From Vescimonas fastidiosa (GTDB lineage Bacteria; Bacillota; Clostridia; Oscillospirales; Oscillospiraceae): 64,000 nucleotides of DNA. The position numbers and the translations under genes are program-made. The DNA lies in NCBI RefSeq assembly GCF_018326305.1, contig NZ_AP023416.1, positions 682,001 to 746,000 of the forward strand. The letters run 5' to 3'. The notes beneath the pieces are model-generated. The model worked only from the letters and a program-made list of their open reading frames with translations. It had not been told where the DNA came from and ran no database searches. Below are positions 1 through 8,317 of this stretch, piece by piece (position 1 is the first letter of the stretch; each line of letters begins with the position of its first letter).

Positions 1-300
1 CCTGCCGGGTAGGTGCGGTGGTTGACGGGCGGCGGGGTGAGGGCACCCCGCCCTACGGAAGCGTATCAAGGGGTGCGGTAAACGGGTCGTCGGGGACGCC
101 GACCCCTACGGATGTGTTGCAAGGGATGCGGTAAGGCGGGCCGATGTGGGGAGCGAACTGAGCGCTGCCAGTGGCAGAGGAAGCGAAGTGAGCGAGTGGC
201 CGCGGTCAAAATTTTAAGCGTTCGCCGTAAGGCAGCGCAAAAATTTTGGGCACCGCAACAGGATCATCGTCCCCTACGAGTGGGTTGTAATTTGCGCGGT
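1..300. repeat. Intergenic repeat island at left edge
   Basis: No gene is supported here. The stretch holds short palindromic repeats of the GTAGGGG/CCCTACG type (for example the arms GGCGGGGTGAGGGCACCCCGCC near 33-55) and, from about 139, the S1 element listed separately. All reading frames are short and composed of repeat sequence. Confidence 0.7.
139..278 (+). repeat. S-family structured repeat, copy S1
   Basis: About 140 bp nested inside a short palindromic repeat whose halves read GGGCCGATGTGGGG on the left and CATCGTCCCCTACG on the right. It contains the hairpin CTGCCAGTGGCAG, the near-repeats GCGAACTGAGCG and GCGAAGTGAGCG, and an AT-rich pair CAAAATTTT / AAAATTTTG. A near-identical inverted copy is at 26825-26958 and a divergent one at about 61015-61130. 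Confidence 0.75.
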
Positions 301-362
301 GGCGTGCGGGGCATTTTTTCTCCTTTGGGCGCATAGAGATAGCACCGAAGGAGATGATACCG

Positions 363-1346
363 ATGAAACAAGCCTTGGCGGTGGGAGCGCTGTGGGTCGT
401 GCTGCTGTTTGGAGGCGCATGGCTCCTGGCGCCCCGGCTGGCGGCAGAGGCAGAGGAGCCCGGGCCGTCGGCGCAGTCGGGCGGGGAGACGCTGGCGGAC
501 AGCCGGTCTGTTTTACAGGTGTATGACGGGGAGAAAACCGTGGAGATGACCATGGCAGAGTATCTTCCCGGGGTGGTGCGGGGTGAGATGCCCGCCACCT
601 TTGCCCTGGAGGCCCTGAAGGCCCAGGCGGTGGCGGAGCGGACCTTCATTTATTACCACATGCAGGGCGGGCGCAAGGCGGCCCACCCGGACGCAGATGT
701 GTGTATGGATTACCGCTGCTGCAACGCCTGGGTGTCCCGGGAGCAGGCAAAAAGCAACTGGGGCGATAACTTTGAGGAATATGATCGAAAAATATTACAA
801 TCTGTAGAAGAAACGGACGGCCAGGTGATGCTCTATGCGGGCAAGCCCATCCTGGCGGCCTTTCACTCCTCCTCGGCAGGGATCACGGCCAAGAGCGGGG
901 ATGCGTGGGTGTCGGACCTGCCGTATCTGGTGAGCGTAAAGAGCCCGGAGACGGCGGAGAGCGTACCCAACTATTACAGCGTGAACACATTTACGGCGGA
1001 GCAGTTCCGGGAGAAGATCTTAGCCGAGGAGCCGGAGGCGGTGCTGGAGGGCTCAGCCAAGGGCTGGGTCACGGACCTGCAAAAAAACAGCTCCGGTCGG
1101 GTGGAGTCTGCCACGGTGGGAGGCGTTCCCATCCGGGGGACGCGGCTGCGGAGCATCCTGGGGCTGCGGTCAGCGTGCTTTACGGTGGAGTGCGGGGAGG
1201 AGGACATCACCTTCCGTGTCACAGGCTTCGGACACGGGGTGGGCATGAGCCAGTACGGGGCCGATGCCCTGGCCCGGGAGGGTAAGAGCTGGCAGGAAAT
1301 TTTGCGGTGGTATTACCGGGGCGTGTCTATTGAAACCTGGAAATAG
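363..1346 (+). CDS. spoIID: Stage II sporulation protein D (SpoIID/LytB domain)
   Basis: Membrane-anchored peptidoglycan lytic transglycosylase of the engulfment (DMP) complex, acting in the mother cell during sporulation. The 327-residue protein has an N-terminal hydrophobic anchor (about residues 3-25) and then a SpoIID domain with VVRGEMP, whose Glu aligns with the catalytic Glu of the family, and the block DVCMDYRCCNAW, whose cysteines match the zinc-associated pair described for Clostridioides SpoIID. The C-terminus has the family motif FGHGVGMSQYGA. I chose ATG 363 because GGAG at 350-353 sits about 9 bases ahead; an in-frame ATG at 354 overlaps that site. The gene stands alone, and a promoter for the next operon overlaps its 3' end. 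Family assignment is secure; the sporulation role follows from the family. Confidence 0.93.
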   Translation: MKQALAVGALWVVLLFGGAWLLAPRLAAEAEEPGPSAQSGGETLADSRSVLQVYDGEKTVEMTMAEYLPGVVRGEMPATFALEALKAQAVAERTFIYYHMQGGRKAAHPDADVCMDYRCCNAWVSREQAKSNWGDNFEEYDRKILQSVEETDGQVMLYAGKPILAAFHSSSAGITAKSGDAWVSDLPYLVSVKSPETAESVPNYYSVNTFTAEQFREKILAEEPEAVLEGSAKGWVTDLQKNSSGRVESATVGGVPIRGTRLRSILGLRSACFTVECGEEDITFRVTGFGHGVGMSQYGADALAREGKSWQEILRWYYRGVSIETWK

Positions 1347-1358
1347 TTATGCTATAAT
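1330..1358 (+). promoter_or_regulatory. Sigma-A-like promoter for the two-component/HtrA operon
   Basis: TTGAAA at 1330-1335, a 17-base spacer and TATAAT at 1353-1358. The -35 lies inside the last codons of spoIID. A second TATAAT at 1414-1419 without a clear -35 could be an additional start. Confidence 0.7.
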
Positions 1359-1462
1359 ACACTAATTAAAGTAAGTATTCACAAAATGTTCAGGAAAGCA
1401 GGGGCTTTCCCGGTATAATAGAAAAAAAGACCGCCCCCGGCGGAAACAAAGGAGGAGCCTCC

Positions 1463-2143
1463 ATGGCACGCAATATTTTGGTGGTTGAGGACGACCGCAA
1501 CATATCCGATCTGATCCGGATGTACATGGAAAAGGAGGGCTTTGAGGTTCGCAGCGCTTATGACGGCGGCAAGGCCATTGAGGAGTTTGAAAAGCAGGCG
1601 CCGGACCTGGTGCTGCTGGACATCATGCTCCCGGTGATGGACGGCTGGGCCGTCTGCAGTAAGATACGCGAGACCAGCAAGGTGCCCATCATCATGCTCA
1701 CCGCCAAAAGCGAGGTGAACGACCGCATCACTGGCCTTGAAATGGGCGCGGACGACTATATCGTCAAGCCCTTTGAGATGAAGGAGCTGATGGCCCGTAT
1801 CAACGCCGTGCTGCGCCGCAGCGAGATCCCCGACGACACCAAGAAAAAGCTGGTGTTCGACAAGCTCATTATCAATCTGGACAGCTATGAGCTGATCGTG
1901 GACGGGAAAAAGGTGGACACGCCCCCCAAGGAGCTGGAGCTGCTGTATCACCTGGCCTCCACGCCCAACCGGGTCTACACCCGCAACCAGCTTCTGGACG
2001 AGGTGTGGGGCTTTGACTACTTCGGCGACAGCCGCACCGTGGATGTACACATCAAGCGCCTGCGGGAAAAGGTAGAAAATGTGTCTGACCAGTGGGCGCT
2101 GAAAACCGTGTGGGGCGTGGGCTACAAGTTTGAAGTGAAGTAA
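1463..2143 (+). CDS. OmpR/PhoB-family response regulator
   Basis: A 226-residue transcriptional regulator with an N-terminal receiver domain (about 1-118) and a C-terminal winged helix (about 128-225). The phosphoacceptor is Asp53 in LVLLDIMLP; the acidic pair is in VEDD near the start, Thr/Lys switch residues are in LTAKS and VKPFE. The DNA-binding half ends with SRTVDVHIKRLREKVE, typical of OmpR-type effectors. AGGAGG lies just ahead of the ATG. It is followed after 2 bases by its cognate histidine kinase and then by an HtrA-type protease, so a role in sensing envelope stress is plausible but inferred. Confidence 0.93.
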   Translation: MARNILVVEDDRNISDLIRMYMEKEGFEVRSAYDGGKAIEEFEKQAPDLVLLDIMLPVMDGWAVCSKIRETSKVPIIMLTAKSEVNDRITGLEMGADDYIVKPFEMKELMARINAVLRRSEIPDDTKKKLVFDKLIINLDSYELIVDGKKVDTPPKELELLYHLASTPNRVYTRNQLLDEVWGFDYFGDSRTVDVHIKRLREKVENVSDQWALKTVWGVGYKFEVK

Positions 2144-2145
2144 CG

Positions 2146-3618
2146 ATGAAGGAACTGAAAAAACGCTTTCGCAGTCTGTACTGGCAGCAGTTCAGCCTCA
2201 TTGCGGGCATCCTGCTGCTGACGCTGCTGCTGCTGGGGGCGTCCTTTTACGCCTTGAGCTACAACTATCTGGTGAGGGAAAAGCGAGAGGAGATGCAGAC
2301 CCGGGCCCAGGTCATTGCCCAAATGACCGCAGACTACCTGGCCGCCAGTGAGGCGGACCAGGAGGTGGACAGCAGCCTCAGCCGCATGGCGGGGGTGGCC
2401 AGCATGATGACGGAGGTAAACTTCCTCATCTGCGATGAAAACGGACAGGCCATGCTCACCACCGACAATGCCTTGGCCGGAAAGAGCATCCGCCTGCCGG
2501 AGGAGATACGGACGCAGATCCTGGAAAACGAAAACGGCTTCGAGGGCAACACCACCCTGTCGGGGCTTTATAAGCTGCGGCAATTTGCGGTGGGTCTGCC
2601 GGTTAGGTCGGCAGAGGGCCAGGTGGTGGGCATGGTGCTGGCCATGATCGACGCCAGCCAGCTCATGCGGCTGTGGCGGTCGTTTACGGGGCTGTTCTTT
2701 ATGATCTCCGCCGTGGTGCTGCTCATTGCCTTTGTGGCCAGCTCCTTTATGTCCATGCGGCAAATTCAGCCCATCAAGGAGATGGTCCGGGGTACCCGGG
2801 CCTACGCCGCCGGGAACTTTGACATACGCATTGAGGACGAGGGCCGGGGCGACGAAATAGGCGAGCTGGCCCGCTCCTTTAACATGATGGCCGACTCCCT
2901 CTCCGAGACGGAGCGCCAGCGCCGGGACTTTATCGCCAATATTTCCCACGAGCTGAAAACGCCTATGACCTCCATTGCCGGCTACACCGACGGCATCCTG
3001 GACGGGACCATTCCCCAGAAGGATGAGCGGCGGTACCTGCAGATCATTTCCGATGAGAGCCACCGGCTCAGCCGCCTGGTGCGGCGGATGCTGGACATCT
3101 CACAGATCCAGTCCCAGGAGATGCACAAGGAGGACTTCGACCTGTGCGAGAGTATGCGCATCGCGCTGCTGAGCATGGAGCAGAAGATCAACGACCGGGG
3201 CCTGGATGTGGAGGCGGACATCCCGGAGGACTCGGTGATGGTCCGGGGGGATAACGAGCTGATTACCCAGGTGGTGTACAATTTGCTGGAAAACGCCACC
3301 AAGTTCGCCGCACCCGGGTCCACCCTGTACCTGGGCCTGGCTTGCCGGGGGGAGAAGGCGGTGGTCACCGTGCGCAACACCGGCAACACCATTCCTGCCC
3401 AGGAGATACCGCTGCTTTTCGAGCGGTTCCATAAGTCGGATAAGTCCCGGAGCGTGGACAAGGACGGCTACGGACTGGGGCTATATGTGGTGAAAACCAT
3501 TCTCAATCAACACAAAGAAAAAATCACCGTGACCAGTGAAAACGGCGTAACGGCCTTTAGCTTTACCGTGCAGATGGCCGACGGCGCCCGCGCCTACGGG
3601 GAGGAGCAGGAGCAATGA
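2146..3618 (+). CDS. Membrane sensor histidine kinase (HAMP)
   Basis: A 490-residue kinase with a first membrane segment at about 15-38, an extracytoplasmic sensing loop, a second segment at about 182-205, a HAMP linker, a HisKA dimerisation domain with the phosphoacceptor His268 in SHELKTPM, and a C-terminal HATPase_c domain with N-box NLLENATKF and G-box GYGLGLYVV. It begins 2 bases after the response regulator and its stop overlaps the start of the protease gene (ATGA), so the three are translationally coupled. The signal is unknown; the protease neighbour suggests cell-envelope stress. Confidence 0.93.
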   Translation: MKELKKRFRSLYWQQFSLIAGILLLTLLLLGASFYALSYNYLVREKREEMQTRAQVIAQMTADYLAASEADQEVDSSLSRMAGVASMMTEVNFLICDENGQAMLTTDNALAGKSIRLPEEIRTQILENENGFEGNTTLSGLYKLRQFAVGLPVRSAEGQVVGMVLAMIDASQLMRLWRSFTGLFFMISAVVLLIAFVASSFMSMRQIQPIKEMVRGTRAYAAGNFDIRIEDEGRGDEIGELARSFNMMADSLSETERQRRDFIANISHELKTPMTSIAGYTDGILDGTIPQKDERRYLQIISDESHRLSRLVRRMLDISQIQSQEMHKEDFDLCESMRIALLSMEQKINDRGLDVEADIPEDSVMVRGDNELITQVVYNLLENATKFAAPGSTLYLGLACRGEKAVVTVRNTGNTIPAQEIPLLFERFHKSDKSRSVDKDGYGLGLYVVKTILNQHKEKITVTSENGVTAFSFTVQMADGARAYGEEQEQ

Positions 3619-4904
3619 TGGATGAAAACAACTTGACGCACCGGGAGCAGGAGGGCCGAGAGGTCGTGTCCTGGTATGTGCCCCCGGAAAAGGGGGAGGA
3701 AGTGGTGCGCTACTATGTGCAGCCCCGGCCCCTGCCGGAGAGTGTGCGCCCCCGGGCGGAGGCTGCACCGGTGAAAAAGAAGAAAAAGGGACGGACCATT
3801 TTCGTAATTTTGGCGGCGGTTTTGGCGGTTATCATCGGCGTGACGGCGCTGCTGGTGAATCTGCTGGGCTCCGACGATACGGGTGCGGACGACAATCACG
3901 CCGGGAGCATCGTGGATATTTCCAGCGATGACGGGTGCCATATCCCCGCTGCGGACCCGGCCCCGGAGGTGCGGCTGAACCTGGTGGCCCCCGGGGAGCA
4001 GGCCTTGACGGCGGTGGATGTATTTCAAAAAATGAGTCCCTCTACGGTGACGGTGCTGGCCACCGACGCCACAGGCAAGAACTTTATGGGCACCGGCGTC
4101 CTGCTCACCGCCGACGGATATTTCCTCACCAATGCCCATGTGGTGTCGGGCACCACCTCCTGCATTATGGCCCTGGACACCGGCGATACCTATGAGGCGA
4201 AGCTGGTGGGCTATGACGCGGGCCAGGACATCGCCGTTTTGAAGGCGGTGGACGCAGAGGGCCTGACCCCGGCGGAATTCTGCGACTCGGACTACTGCAT
4301 GGTGGGCGAGACGGTGTATGCCATCGGCAATCCCCTGAACCTGAGCCTGCGGGGGACCTTCACCTCGGGGATCCTCTCGGGCCTGGAGCGGCAGATGGAG
4401 ATGGACGGCAAGACCCTGACCATGCTCCAGACCAACGCCGCCGTGAATAACGGCAACTCCGGCGGGCCCCTTATAAACGCCTATGGCCAGGTCATCGGCA
4501 TCGTGACCATGAAAATGAGCCAGTCCGGGACCGGGGCCGAGGCCACGGTGGAGGGGCTGGGCTTTGCGCTGCCCACCTCCCAGGTGTCCTATGTGGTCAA
4601 CGACATTTTGGCCACCGGCGAGTATGCGGGGATGCCTACCTTTGGCTTCACCATTATGACCGAGTATGACGAGAGCGGAGAGTCCTATGTGTCCATTCAC
4701 TCCGTGGAGGAGGGCCTGCCCGCCCAGGCGGCCGGGGTGCAGCCCGGGGACATACTGGTGGCGGCGGACGACTGCGCCATTCACAACAACTGGGATCTGA
4801 TGGACTACCGGCGGCAGCTTCGGGTGGGGGACACCGTGGACCTGACCCTGCTGCGAAACGGGGAGGAGATCCACTGCCAGGTGACCCTGACGGCAACGAA
4901 GTGA
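3615..4904 (+). CDS. HtrA/DegP-like membrane-anchored serine protease with PDZ domain
   Basis: A 429-residue trypsin-like protease for misfolded envelope proteins. The N-terminal cytoplasmic stretch is followed by KKKKKGR and one membrane helix (about 58-78). The catalytic triad is visible as His175 (TNAHVVSG), Asp205 (GQDIAVLK) and Ser282 (NGNSGGPL). One PDZ domain occupies about 335-425, with AAGVQPGDILVA. The ATG at 3615 overlaps the kinase stop; a second ATG at 3618 is equally placed. The gene closes the operon and is followed by a strong terminator. The HtrA class is clear; the substrate is unknown. Confidence 0.92.
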   Translation: MMDENNLTHREQEGREVVSWYVPPEKGEEVVRYYVQPRPLPESVRPRAEAAPVKKKKKGRTIFVILAAVLAVIIGVTALLVNLLGSDDTGADDNHAGSIVDISSDDGCHIPAADPAPEVRLNLVAPGEQALTAVDVFQKMSPSTVTVLATDATGKNFMGTGVLLTADGYFLTNAHVVSGTTSCIMALDTGDTYEAKLVGYDAGQDIAVLKAVDAEGLTPAEFCDSDYCMVGETVYAIGNPLNLSLRGTFTSGILSGLERQMEMDGKTLTMLQTNAAVNNGNSGGPLINAYGQVIGIVTMKMSQSGTGAEATVEGLGFALPTSQVSYVVNDILATGEYAGMPTFGFTIMTEYDESGESYVSIHSVEEGLPAQAAGVQPGDILVAADDCAIHNNWDLMDYRRQLRVGDTVDLTLLRNGEEIHCQVTLTATK

Positions 4905-4930
4905 CGAAACCGGTTGGAAACCGGTTATGT

Positions 4931-4963
4931 AAAAAAGGACGGACCGCCTGGTCCGTCCTTTTT
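4931..4963 (+). terminator. Rho-independent terminator after the HtrA gene
   Basis: Stem AAGGACGGACC / GGTCCGTCCTT around a short CGCCT loop, followed by T residues. The A-tract on the left arm makes it potentially bidirectional. Confidence 0.88.
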
Positions 4964-4975
4964 GCGTTGTGCGGC

Positions 4976-5255
4976 GTGCAACCGCAAGGGTCGCCCCTAC
5001 GCACCGATGAATGATAGAATTTCGTAGGGGGCGATGCCCACATCGCCCCGCCTGTTGCGGATTTGTAGGGGCGGACGACTCTGCCCGCCCGGGCCCGATA
5101 ACACAACACCTTGTAGGGCAGGGCCCGTGTGCCCTGCCGTGGGTGCGGGAAAAAACCGGTCGGGCCGATGTAGGCATCGGCCCCTACGGAGGGGTTGCAA
5201 GGGGGGGCGGCGGGTTCTTGATGGCGCGTAGGGGCGGACGACTCTGTCCGCCCGG
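4976..5255. repeat. Island of short palindromic GTAGGGG repeats
   Basis: At least five copies of the short GTAGGGG...CCCGCC palindromes with different stems (GCGATG/CATCGC, GCGGACGA..., GGGCAGGGCCC...). Nothing else is seen in this gap between convergent transcription units. Confidence 0.8.
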
Positions 5256-5258
5256 GGA

Positions 5259-5630
5259 TCATTTGCTTTTCGGCGGCTTACTGAAAACGGTATAAAGCCC
5301 GGACACCAGAAGAAATACGCCGAAAGGCTTTTTCAGCGCCTCCACATCCACGGCGGTGGCGGCCCAGGCGGCGAGGGCGGTGACGGGCAAGGCCCAGGGA
5401 ATGGCGCTGCGGAGCAGGGACGGCTCCAACAGGCCGTTTTTCTTATGCTCCGCCAAGGCCATGGCCGCCGTGGGAAGAAAATAAAGCAGGTTGATGCCCT
5501 GGGCGGAGAGCTGGTCTACCCCCAGAAACAGGGTCATCACCAGCAGCAAAAGGGTGCCGCCGCCGATGCCCCAGGCGGAGAGAATGCCCGTAAAAAATCC
5601 GACCAGGGCGGGAAGAAAAAAGTCCCTCAC
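5259..5630 (-). CDS. TauE/SafE (TSUP) family permease, C-terminal half
   Basis: A 123-residue membrane protein of the TSUP (sulfite/organic acid exporter) family, equivalent to the second half of the usual 240-270 residue carrier. The hallmark glycine-rich loop SAWGIGGGTLLLL follows the first helix, and about four hydrophobic segments are present. The start is a GTG at 5630 whose TG overlaps the TGA stop of the upstream half (GTGA), so the two halves are translationally coupled and probably form one transporter. The substrate cannot be told from sequence. No frameshift is needed to explain the split: both parts have their own start and repeat motif. Confidence 0.82.
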   Translation of the reverse strand: MRDFFLPALVGFFTGILSAWGIGGGTLLLLVMTLFLGVDQLSAQGINLLYFLPTAAMALAEHKKNGLLEPSLLRSAIPWALPVTALAAWAATAVDVEALKKPFGVFLLVSGLYTVFSKPPKSK

Positions 5631-5980
5631 AGCAGATACCGCACCCCGCCGTAGACCAAAAATACGCCGAAAATCCGCCGCAGCCAGGGGGCGGATACCT
5701 TGCCGAAGAGCTTGCCGCCCACAAAGCCACCGGCCAGGCCGCCCACCAGGTACGGCAGGGCCGTGACCAGCCGCAGGCCCGTGCGCAGCAGGTAGATCAC
5801 CGCCGACAGGGCACACAGAGGAAAGATCACCGCCACGCAGTTGGCAAAGGCCCGCTTCTGCTCCATTTTGCACCAGCCGGTCAGCAGGGGCACCAGCACC
5901 GTGCCGCCGCCTCCGCCAAACAGACCGCTCACCAGCCCCGCCGCCGCGCCGCTGAGACCGTATTTCCACCTTTTATTCAT
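5627..5980 (-). CDS. TauE/SafE (TSUP) family permease, N-terminal half
   Basis: A 117-residue membrane protein carrying the first TSUP repeat: SGLFGGGGGTVLVP after helix 1, then three further hydrophobic stretches with PYLVGGLAGGFVGG in the third. It is half the length of a usual TSUP carrier, and the other half is the overlapping gene downstream (minus strand). TSUP proteins evolved by duplication of such a unit, so a two-gene heterodimer is a plausible ancestral-like arrangement. A good GGGGGCAGGAG ribosome site precedes the ATG at 5980. Confidence 0.85.
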   Translation of the reverse strand: MNKRWKYGLSGAAAGLVSGLFGGGGGTVLVPLLTGWCKMEQKRAFANCVAVIFPLCALSAVIYLLRTGLRLVTALPYLVGGLAGGFVGGKLFGKVSAPWLRRIFGVFLVYGGVRYLL

Positions 5981-6037
5981 GCTCCTGCCCCCTTTATGTA
6001 GCCCCTCACGGCCCTAAAGCTGTGAGGGGATGCGCCT

Positions 6038-6226
6038 TTACAGCTTCTGGAAGCTCTTGCAGTCGGTGCACTGATCCATGGAGGGATGGCTCTCGTGGGT
6101 GCCGATCTGAATGGAGCGCAGGCCGCAGTTATTCACCTCGCTGCAGTGATGGGCGCAGCTGGTGACGGTACACTTGATGGCGGAGTTGGGGGTGCAGGCG
6201 CACCCGTCGTTGGTACAATTGGACAT
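6038..6226 (-). CDS. DUF1540 cysteine-rich small protein
   Basis: A 62-residue protein with nine cysteines in the DUF1540 pattern (IKCTVTSCAHH, NNCGLRSI, DQCTDCKSF). The family is common in clostridia; its function is not established, and metal binding is suggested only by the cysteine spacing. The Shine-Dalgarno GGAGGAAG is 7 bases from the ATG. Directly in front of that site (6241-6270) is a perfect terminator-like hairpin, so expression may depend on read-through (see findings). Family call is confident; function unknown. Confidence 0.85.
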   Translation of the reverse strand: MSNCTNDGCACTPNSAIKCTVTSCAHHCSEVNNCGLRSIQIGTHESHPSMDQCTDCKSFQKL

Positions 6227-6240
6227 GGTGTTCTTCCTCC

Positions 6241-6280
6241 AAAAAAATAAACTCAGGCACGAAGCCTGAGCTTATTTTGC
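6241..6280 (-). terminator. Terminator/attenuator between mgtE and the DUF1540 gene
   Basis: On the minus strand the stem CTCAGGC-TTCGT-GCCTGAG is followed by TTTATTTTTTT and then at once by the GGAGGAAG of the DUF1540 gene. On the plus strand CTTATTTTGC follows the stem, so it may work both ways. Confidence 0.85.
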
Positions 6281-6397
6281 ATCGTATGGGGGAAAATATG
6301 CGAAGAAAATTTTGATAGATGGATACGGGACGGGGTTACGGATTGCGAACCTGCGACATCAGTCACTGATTCGCAATGACAGGCTTTTGCCGGCAAG

Positions 6398-7795
6398 TTA
6401 CATAGTGTGCAGTGCGGGGATAAACGCCGACGCCAGGGCAAAATAGATCAGCAAGCTGGTGGCGTCTACAATGGTACTGATGAAGGGAGAGGCCATCACA
6501 GCCGGGTCCAGGCCCACCTTTTCCGCCAGCAGGGGCAGGGCGCAGCCCACACATTTGGCGAAGATAACCACGAACAAAATCGTCAGGCACACCACTGTGC
6601 AGACGGTGATGGTCACGGCGTCATTACCCAAAAGCATACGGTCCACCAGCAGCATTTTCACAAAATTGGCCGACGCCAGACATACGCCGCACAAAAACGA
6701 CACCCGCAGCTCCTTCCACAGCACCTGCAGCAGGTCGGAGAAGTCCACCTCGTCCAGGCTCAGGGCGCGGATCACCGCCACGCTGGCCTGGGTGCCGGAG
6801 TTACCGCCGGTGCCGGAGAGCATAGGGATATAGGCGTTGAGCACCAGGCAGGCCGCCAGCTTGCTCTCGTAATGGTTGAGAATGAGGCCGGTGAAGGTGG
6901 CCGAGAGCATCAGCACCATCAGCCAGGGGATACGGGCCTTCCAGGTGGAGTAAATGGAGGTTTTCAGATACGGCTTGTCCGAGGGCAGCATAGCCGCCAT
7001 CTTCTCGAAGTCCTCTGTGGTCTCCTCTTCCATAACATCCATGGCATCGTCTACGGTAACGATACCGATGAGGCGGTTTTCCTGGTCCACCACAGGCATG
7101 GCAAGATAGTCGTACTTGCTCATGGCCTGGGCCACATCTTCCTTGTCGTCCAGGGTGGTGACGGAGACCACATTGGGGTCCATGATCTCCTCAATGCGGT
7201 CATCCTCGTCGGCCAGAAGCAGGTCCCGGACAGACAGCACGCCCTGCAGGTGGCGGGTGGGATCGGTGACATACAGGATGTTGATGGTCTCCAGCTCGCC
7301 GCCGATACGGCGAATGCGCTTGAAGGCGTCCGCCACGGTCATATCCTTTTTCAGACTCAGGTACTCCACATTCATAATGGAGCCGGCGGAGTCCTCGGGA
7401 TACTGCAGCATTTCGTTGATGGACTTGCGCATTTCCGGGGTGGCCTTATCCAGAATACGGATGACAACGCTGGCGGGCATCTCCTCCACAATGTCCACGG
7501 CATCGTCCAGGTACAGCTCGTCCAGCACTTCCTTCAGCTCCGTGTTGGAGAAGCCGTTGATGAGCATTTCCTGGCTGTCGGACTCCAGCTCCACGAACAC
7601 CTCTGCCGCCAGCTCCTTGGGCAGCAGCCGGTACAGCAGGGGCATGAACTCCTCACCGGCTTCCTCCAAAAGCATGGCGATGTCCGGCGGCTCCAAGGGG
7701 AGGAGCAGGTCTCGGACGGCGGCGTATTGCTTTCGTCGCAGCATGTCCTTAATTTCATCCAAATAGCGGTCCAATTCTTCTTCGCGGTCGAACAT
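6398..7795 (-). CDS. mgtE: MgtE-type magnesium channel
   Basis: A 465-residue Mg2+ channel of the cytoplasmic membrane. The layout is canonical: an N-terminal helical domain (about 1-130), two CBS domains (about 140-265, with YLSLKKDMTVADAF and DDAMDVM), a plug helix and five membrane helices (about 295-462) with the pore signature LSGTGGNSGTQ. Length matches the family. On the minus strand it lies behind an M-box riboswitch and terminator that end 22 bases before the ATG, and AGGAGG precedes the start. Mg2+-responsive attenuation is therefore the expected control. Confidence 0.96.
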   Translation of the reverse strand: MFDREEELDRYLDEIKDMLRRKQYAAVRDLLLPLEPPDIAMLLEEAGEEFMPLLYRLLPKELAAEVFVELESDSQEMLINGFSNTELKEVLDELYLDDAVDIVEEMPASVVIRILDKATPEMRKSINEMLQYPEDSAGSIMNVEYLSLKKDMTVADAFKRIRRIGGELETINILYVTDPTRHLQGVLSVRDLLLADEDDRIEEIMDPNVVSVTTLDDKEDVAQAMSKYDYLAMPVVDQENRLIGIVTVDDAMDVMEEETTEDFEKMAAMLPSDKPYLKTSIYSTWKARIPWLMVLMLSATFTGLILNHYESKLAACLVLNAYIPMLSGTGGNSGTQASVAVIRALSLDEVDFSDLLQVLWKELRVSFLCGVCLASANFVKMLLVDRMLLGNDAVTITVCTVVCLTILFVVIFAKCVGCALPLLAEKVGLDPAVMASPFISTIVDATSLLIYFALASAFIPALHTM

Positions 7796-7816
7796 GGTTA
7801 GCTCCTCCTTTTCTGC

Positions 7817-7864
7817 AAAAAATAAAAGCCGCAGCCGGGCTCCGGGTGAGGCGGGCCGCTGCGG
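7817..7864 (-). terminator. Expression-platform terminator of the M-box
   Basis: Minus-strand stem CCGCAGC / GCTGCGG with GC-rich inner arms (CGGGC...), followed by TTTTATTTTTT. It lies between the aptamer and the mgtE Shine-Dalgarno. Confidence 0.88.
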
Positions 7865-7895
7865 AAAAGTGCGCCATACAGAGTGTGACGCGGGC

Positions 7896-8050
7896 TATTG
7901 TCCACCGTAACAAGCTTTAGCATCGCGGGGCAATGAAACTGCATTAGATGATACCTTGGTTTCGATATCGCCTGTTCAAACCATCTTATGGTGTCTCCAC
8001 CACTTCGCGGCAGCAGTCCGTATCCCTGCGGTAGCCTTACCTACCGGAAT
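7896..8050 (-). promoter_or_regulatory. M-box (ykoK) magnesium riboswitch
   Basis: Read on the minus strand the region shows the M-box landmarks in order: GGTAGGTAAGGCTACC, ACTGCTGCCG, GGTGGAGACACC, GAACAGGCGATATCG, CTAATGCAG and GATGCTAAAGC, closing with TTACGG that can pair with the initial CCGGTA. A TATAAT -10 is at 8051-8056, so the transcript would begin at the aptamer. By family knowledge, Mg2+ binding favours the downstream terminator and shuts off mgtE. Confidence 0.93.
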
Positions 8051-8059
8051 ATTATAACT

Positions 8060-8240
8060 GGCGAAAAAACTTCGTTTTTTCTGCCAAAAGGCATGCAGCC
8101 TGCTGCGCGCATAATTTTTACGCAGAGCGCAAAAATTCCACACTTGCAGTCTGAGAGGTATTTTTCCCCACGCGCATGTCGCGGTGAAAAATGATCTCAA
8201 TTTTTGCCGCCTGCGGGCGGCAAACTCTGCGAGGCCTTTA
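8060..8240 (+). repeat. R-family structured element, copy R1 (full length)
   Basis: Full-length copy on the plus strand. Hairpin A is 8060-8085 (GAAAAAA/TTTTTTC arms); conserved block TGCTGCGCGCATAAT is at about 8101-8115; hairpin B is AATTTTTACGC-AGA-GCGCAAAAATT; then TTCCACAC, the GCAGTCTGAGAGG block, hairpin C with a GCATGT loop, hairpin D GCCGCCTGCGGGCGGC and the end CTCTGCGAGGCC. Its left end abuts the mgtE promoter, placing hairpin A over the expected -35. Confidence 0.85.
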
Positions 8241-8317
8241 ATGTGTTAATAGTATGCCAAAAAAATGCCGCTGTCAACCCTTTTTGTGAGGCGAGTCAGG
8301 GGAAAAGTTGCAGGGGC

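Noticed and set aside
5259..5969. A single 236-residue frame covering both TSUP halves
   Set aside because: Only its second part is TSUP-like in that frame; the first half of the carrier is in another frame (5627-5980) with its own start site.
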